64,000 nucleotides of DNA from Pseudomonadales bacterium (GTDB lineage Bacteria; Pseudomonadota; Gammaproteobacteria; Pseudomonadales; Azotimanducaceae): the NCBI GenBank assembly GCA_022827905.1, contig JAJEIQ010000067.1, forward strand, positions 1-64,000, written 5' to 3'. The notes under the pieces are model-generated. The model did not search any database and was not told the origin of the DNA. It saw nothing but the letters and a program-made list of their open reading frames with translations. A program made the translations under genes and the position numbers. The stretch's first letter is position 1. Each line of letters begins with the position of its first letter. Shown here in pieces: positions 60,961-64,000 of this stretch.

Positions 60961-63730
60961 ACTTGCCCATGCTGTAGATGATGAGCCTTTGGCGGTGGGC
61001 TCTTTGCTTCAGCTTCGCCATGAAGTCCACCATCGCTGCCTGGGTTAAATCCCCGACCGCATCCGCGAGTTGCTGGTTGGAGTCGAAGTTGGTGTAGCCG
61101 AGATCAAGGTCGCGCCATAGGCGTTGGCTGCGCTGGCGAAGGTTCTTGTCCCTCTCGGTTAGGTCGCTGATGAGGCCGGCCTTGTGTTGGGCGAATGCTT
61201 CCTCGGATAGGTCCCGCACGGCGTTCGGGCGCGTGTCCAGGAAGGTCAGGATGGCTTGTTCCAAGGCGGCGGGAGAGGCCACCGGGCTTTGCACGATGAA
61301 ACTTAAGCCCCCTTGGTCGCGGAACGGCGTGTCCCGCGCAAAGACCGCGTAGCCGAGTTGCTGCTCGGTGCGCAGCTCGGTGAAGAACGCCTGCTTCATC
61401 AACTGGGCGGCCAGTGCGCTTTGCGCCCGGGCGTTGATCCCGGGCTGCTCGTCCTGAATGTAGAACGCCACGGAAGCGTCGGTGTGGTCGATGGCCAACG
61501 GCACGCGGTAGCTGCCCGCCACCTTGGCGATTTCCTCCTTGAAGACAGACACGGCCTTCACCGGCAACCGCTCACGCACCGCCTTGACGACTTCTACGGC
61601 CTGCCCCTCATCCAGGTTGCCGTGCAGCAGGGCCACTAGGCCGAACCGGGTCAGCCGCTCCCGGCGCCAAGCTTGCAAGGCTTCGACGGTCAGGCGCTCG
61701 GCGGCGTCGGCCAGCATTGCTGCTGGCCAGGCGCTGTTGCTAAGCGCCTTCCTCAACGCGGAGTAGGTTTGAAAGTAGGGCCGCTCCAAGGCCTCGTTGC
61801 GCCAATTGCGCACTCGTTCATCGCGGAAGCGTTCGAATGGCTGCGGCTCGATTTTGGCGCGGGAGAGCGCTTCCAGAACCTTCGGCAGCAACACGTCCTG
61901 TTTGTCGGTGTAGCCGGCGATATCCACAAGGTATCCGGTTGCGGTCAAGGAAATGCTGAAGGACAGCCCAGCCAGCCAAGCGGGATAGGCGTAGGCATTG
62001 AGCTGATCCGTCACGAGGTCGCGATAGATGCCAGCGGCCACTTCGTCGTCAACCGACGCGAAGCCGCCGCCGGGCACCGTCAGCAGCAGGCGCAGGTTGG
62101 CTCGGGGGGCGCCGAACGCCAGATCGCGGTCCAGCCAGATCTCAATCCCCTTGGCGGCTTCGAGGCGTCTTGGCGGGGCCTGGTCGTCCGGCAATGCCGT
62201 CAGGTCGTCTGGAATGAAGGGGTTTTCGGCGGGCAAGTGGAACTCGAATCCGGTTTTGCCAACCGTCGGGTCCATGGCGATGGGTCCGCGCGCCAAGGCG
62301 TAGGGGACTTCGAACCAAGGCTCGATCCGGTCCGTGGCCGCGTCTGGCCGGATGAGGGTCACCAGGATGTTGTCCGGGGTCAGGTGCGAAAGGTATGCGC
62401 TGATCAGTTCGGGGTCGAAGTCGGCCATCAAATAGGGTGCCCTCAGCAAGTCTTCAGGCGGCAAATGGGCCAGCGTTGGCCCGAGCCGGTAAACGAAGCC
62501 TTGGGCGCTCGAGGGTTCCTGAAAGCGGAAATGCGTTTCCGCAAGCTGCGCCTGCTCCCTGTAGCGCCAAGCCGACGGCGCCTCGCTGCGCAACAGGTCA
62601 ATGTAGGCGAACAGCGCTGCGGTGATGGCTTCAACTTGCCCACTGCCAGCGGGAGTCAGGCCGATGGTCACGTCGATCGCATCGCGGGCATCGTCGATGT
62701 GGCTGCTTGAGGCGGTGAGGGACTCGATCCAGCCCCTGTCCTTCAGTGCCGCGTACAGGCTTCCCTCCCCTTCGTGGCCGAGCAGGTTGGTGATGTAGGC
62801 CTCGGGCTTGGCCCGGTAATGGGGGCGCGTGGACGGCACCGGAAACTCGTAGGACACCGAGCGGATTTCCTTCTGCGGCTGAATGCGCAACGTAGCCGGC
62901 AGGCCGTCCGCCGGATAGGGCGGAACAGTGACCCGCGCCGCACCCCGCCGCAGATTGGCAATGCCCTCGAACAACGGCGCAATCCAAGCCTGCATGTCGT
63001 CGAGGCTTTCGTTGCTGAGCGCCACTAGGGCCATTTGGTCTGCGGAGTAGTGCGCCTCGAAAAAAGTCCTCAAGGCCTCCAAGGTGCCTTCGCCCAGCGT
63101 ATCTAGGCTGCCGATGTTGAAGCGGGCGAGGGGGTGGTCCGGGTTCAGCGCCATCTTGCTGGCGGCGAAGGCGCGCCAGCCATCGTCCTTAAGCTGGAGT
63201 TGGTACTCCGAATGCACCGCATTGCGCTCCCGCTCCACGTAGGCCGGGTCGAGCAGCGGGGCGATGAAGAACTGCGCAAAGCGGTCCATGCCTGACTTGA
63301 AATGGGCGGGGTCGATGTCAAAAAAGTAGTTGGTATGGTCGCTGGCGGTGTAGGCGTTGGAACTGCCGCCGTGGGCGGAGATGAAGGCTTGGTAGCCATC
63401 CACCTCCGGGTACTTTTCGGTGCCGATGAACAGCATGTGCTCCAGAAAGTGGGCGAGGCCCGGACGCTCCTCGGGTTCGTGGAACGAGCCCCTGAAGACC
63501 GTCAGCGAGGCCGCTGCCTTGTCGGCGTTTGGGTCCGACGCCAGCAGCGCTTTGAGGCCGTTGGCCAACTCGATGTAGCGGTAGTCCCGCTCATCATTGG
63601 GGCTCTTGACAACAGTCGTCAGTTCGGTCGAGTCGGCCACCGGAGGGGCGGCGCAGCCCCACAGGCCGGCCCAAGCCAGGATTGCGGCGCACGCCAAGCG
63701 CGGCGCCATTGCCAAATTTGGATTCAACAT
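60839..63730 (-). CDS. M16 metallopeptidase (pitrilysin/insulinase type), lipoprotein
   Basis: A 963-residue zinc protease. The inverted zinc motif HFLEH is at residues 94-98, with the distal Glu about 76 residues later in ERNAVHSEY. Four M16 domains cover the length, as in pitrilysin (protease III). MLNPNLAMAPRLACAAILAWAGLWGC gives a lipobox, so it is periplasmic and lipid-anchored. ATG 63730 follows AAGGAGTTGTTCC. The last ~20 residues (RTPAGTAARSRAGPG) are an extension encoded opposite the end of dinG. Confidence 0.92.
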   Translation of the reverse strand: MLNPNLAMAPRLACAAILAWAGLWGCAAPPVADSTELTTVVKSPNDERDYRYIELANGLKALLASDPNADKAAASLTVFRGSFHEPEERPGLAHFLEHMLFIGTEKYPEVDGYQAFISAHGGSSNAYTASDHTNYFFDIDPAHFKSGMDRFAQFFIAPLLDPAYVERERNAVHSEYQLQLKDDGWRAFAASKMALNPDHPLARFNIGSLDTLGEGTLEALRTFFEAHYSADQMALVALSNESLDDMQAWIAPLFEGIANLRRGAARVTVPPYPADGLPATLRIQPQKEIRSVSYEFPVPSTRPHYRAKPEAYITNLLGHEGEGSLYAALKDRGWIESLTASSSHIDDARDAIDVTIGLTPAGSGQVEAITAALFAYIDLLRSEAPSAWRYREQAQLAETHFRFQEPSSAQGFVYRLGPTLAHLPPEDLLRAPYLMADFDPELISAYLSHLTPDNILVTLIRPDAATDRIEPWFEVPYALARGPIAMDPTVGKTGFEFHLPAENPFIPDDLTALPDDQAPPRRLEAAKGIEIWLDRDLAFGAPRANLRLLLTVPGGGFASVDDEVAAGIYRDLVTDQLNAYAYPAWLAGLSFSISLTATGYLVDIAGYTDKQDVLLPKVLEALSRAKIEPQPFERFRDERVRNWRNEALERPYFQTYSALRKALSNSAWPAAMLADAAERLTVEALQAWRRERLTRFGLVALLHGNLDEGQAVEVVKAVRERLPVKAVSVFKEEIAKVAGSYRVPLAIDHTDASVAFYIQDEQPGINARAQSALAAQLMKQAFFTELRTEQQLGYAVFARDTPFRDQGGLSFIVQSPVASPAALEQAILTFLDTRPNAVRDLSEEAFAQHKAGLISDLTERDKNLRQRSQRLWRDLDLGYTNFDSNQQLADAVGDLTQAAMVDFMAKLKQRAHRQRLIIYSMGKFTEPPVQGELIEDLTWLKPVPRTPAGTAARSRAGPGRSAW

Positions 63731-63772
63731 CGGGAACAACTCCTTGCGCTGCGCTGGTGGGTAGTGGCGCAA

Positions 63773-64000
63773 TTTTTATTTAAAAAAACATATTCAAACT
63801 GTTCAATTTATACCATTATATCCTAATGAAATATAAGTAGTAACTCATGACACACACTCTCAAAAAAACATTTCAATACTCTAGACAAACATCAATGGAT
63901 GCTACTGTCTATTTTGGTAACTTTTCCAAATCCCTAATTACTTTAAGTTATCAACTCTGCAGATGATTTGAAGTTACTCAGTACTTTGGGAGAGGCGGTA
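63773..64000. other. AT-rich non-coding region
   Basis: Roughly two thirds A/T, in contrast with the GC-rich rest, with A-runs and T-runs (for example TTTTTATTTAAAAAAACATATTC near 63773). No open frame longer than a few tens of codons is convincing. It contains the probable promoter of the M16 gene on the minus strand: TTGAAC near 63805 with AT-rich -10 candidates. The sharp change in composition suggests a boundary of a transferred segment or a long regulatory region. Confidence 0.6.

Overview
The window is a chromosomal stretch of a GC-rich gammaproteobacterium. The best evidence is the core block smc - zipA - ligA (50238-56885) with a coupled lipoprotein gene and a tRNA-Glu downstream; ZipA is confined to Gammaproteobacteria. 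Large TonB-dependent receptors, an RND pump, a P450, SDRs, a CaiB/BaiF CoA-transferase and a malonyl-CoA synthetase suggest a free-living or host-associated aerobic heterotroph that handles lipophilic substrates. I cannot name the genus.

Layout. 1-9085: metabolic genes (P450, SDR, AlkB, ADP-ribosylglycohydrolase, SnoaL-like, GST, secreted serine hydrolase) between two related IS4-family copies. The left copy cut an MFS transporter gene; the right one is complete with target duplications. 9100-16366 (minus strand): a TonB-dependent receptor - RND adaptor - RND pump operon. 16487-20489: orphan HicB, AAA ATPase, NERD-domain protein and a polytopic membrane protein. 20562-25654: two tandem paralogous TonB-dependent receptors behind a clear sigma70-type promoter. 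25694-29576: an accessory patch with a Phd-type antitoxin and a decayed toxin partner, a second AAA ATPase, a broken duplicate of its 3' end, and an uncharacterised gene pair. 29691-31666: SDR and CoA-transferase. 31684-31814: a small inverted-repeat-bounded element. 32018-34294: a coupled operon of two DUF1538 membrane proteins, a PII-like protein and a CBS protein. 34370-37118: two small exported proteins and malonyl-CoA synthetase.

37120-42503 is the most interesting part: a ParS/MbcA-like regulator, a COG1106-type ATPase, a DNA N6-adenine methylase whose N-terminus resembles an inactive HsdR nuclease domain, a half-size specificity subunit, and a convergent PD-(D/E)XK-like nuclease, with no HsdR. 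It looks like an unusual type I-related defence locus. The nuclease is also the last gene of a coupled operon (retropepsin-like lipoprotein, 7TM/inactive transglutaminase, ATP-grasp ligase, nuclease; 45734 down to 41565) preceded by a near-consensus LexA box at 45807-45826.

45858-49988 holds a sodium:solute symporter, a HupE/UreJ-type protein and an N-acyl-D-amino-acid deacylase. 50238-63730 holds the smc-zipA-ligA block, an SLT-like lipoprotein, tRNA-Glu, a PQQ-type sugar dehydrogenase whose 3' end runs antisense into the tRNA, DinG helicase and a pitrilysin-type M16 protease that overlaps dinG tail to tail. The last 230 bases are sharply AT-rich and non-coding. GAGGGC...GCCCTC palindromes recur at 5765, 7654-7727, 31708-31771 and 57494, like a REP family. 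I saw no CRISPR array and no rRNA.
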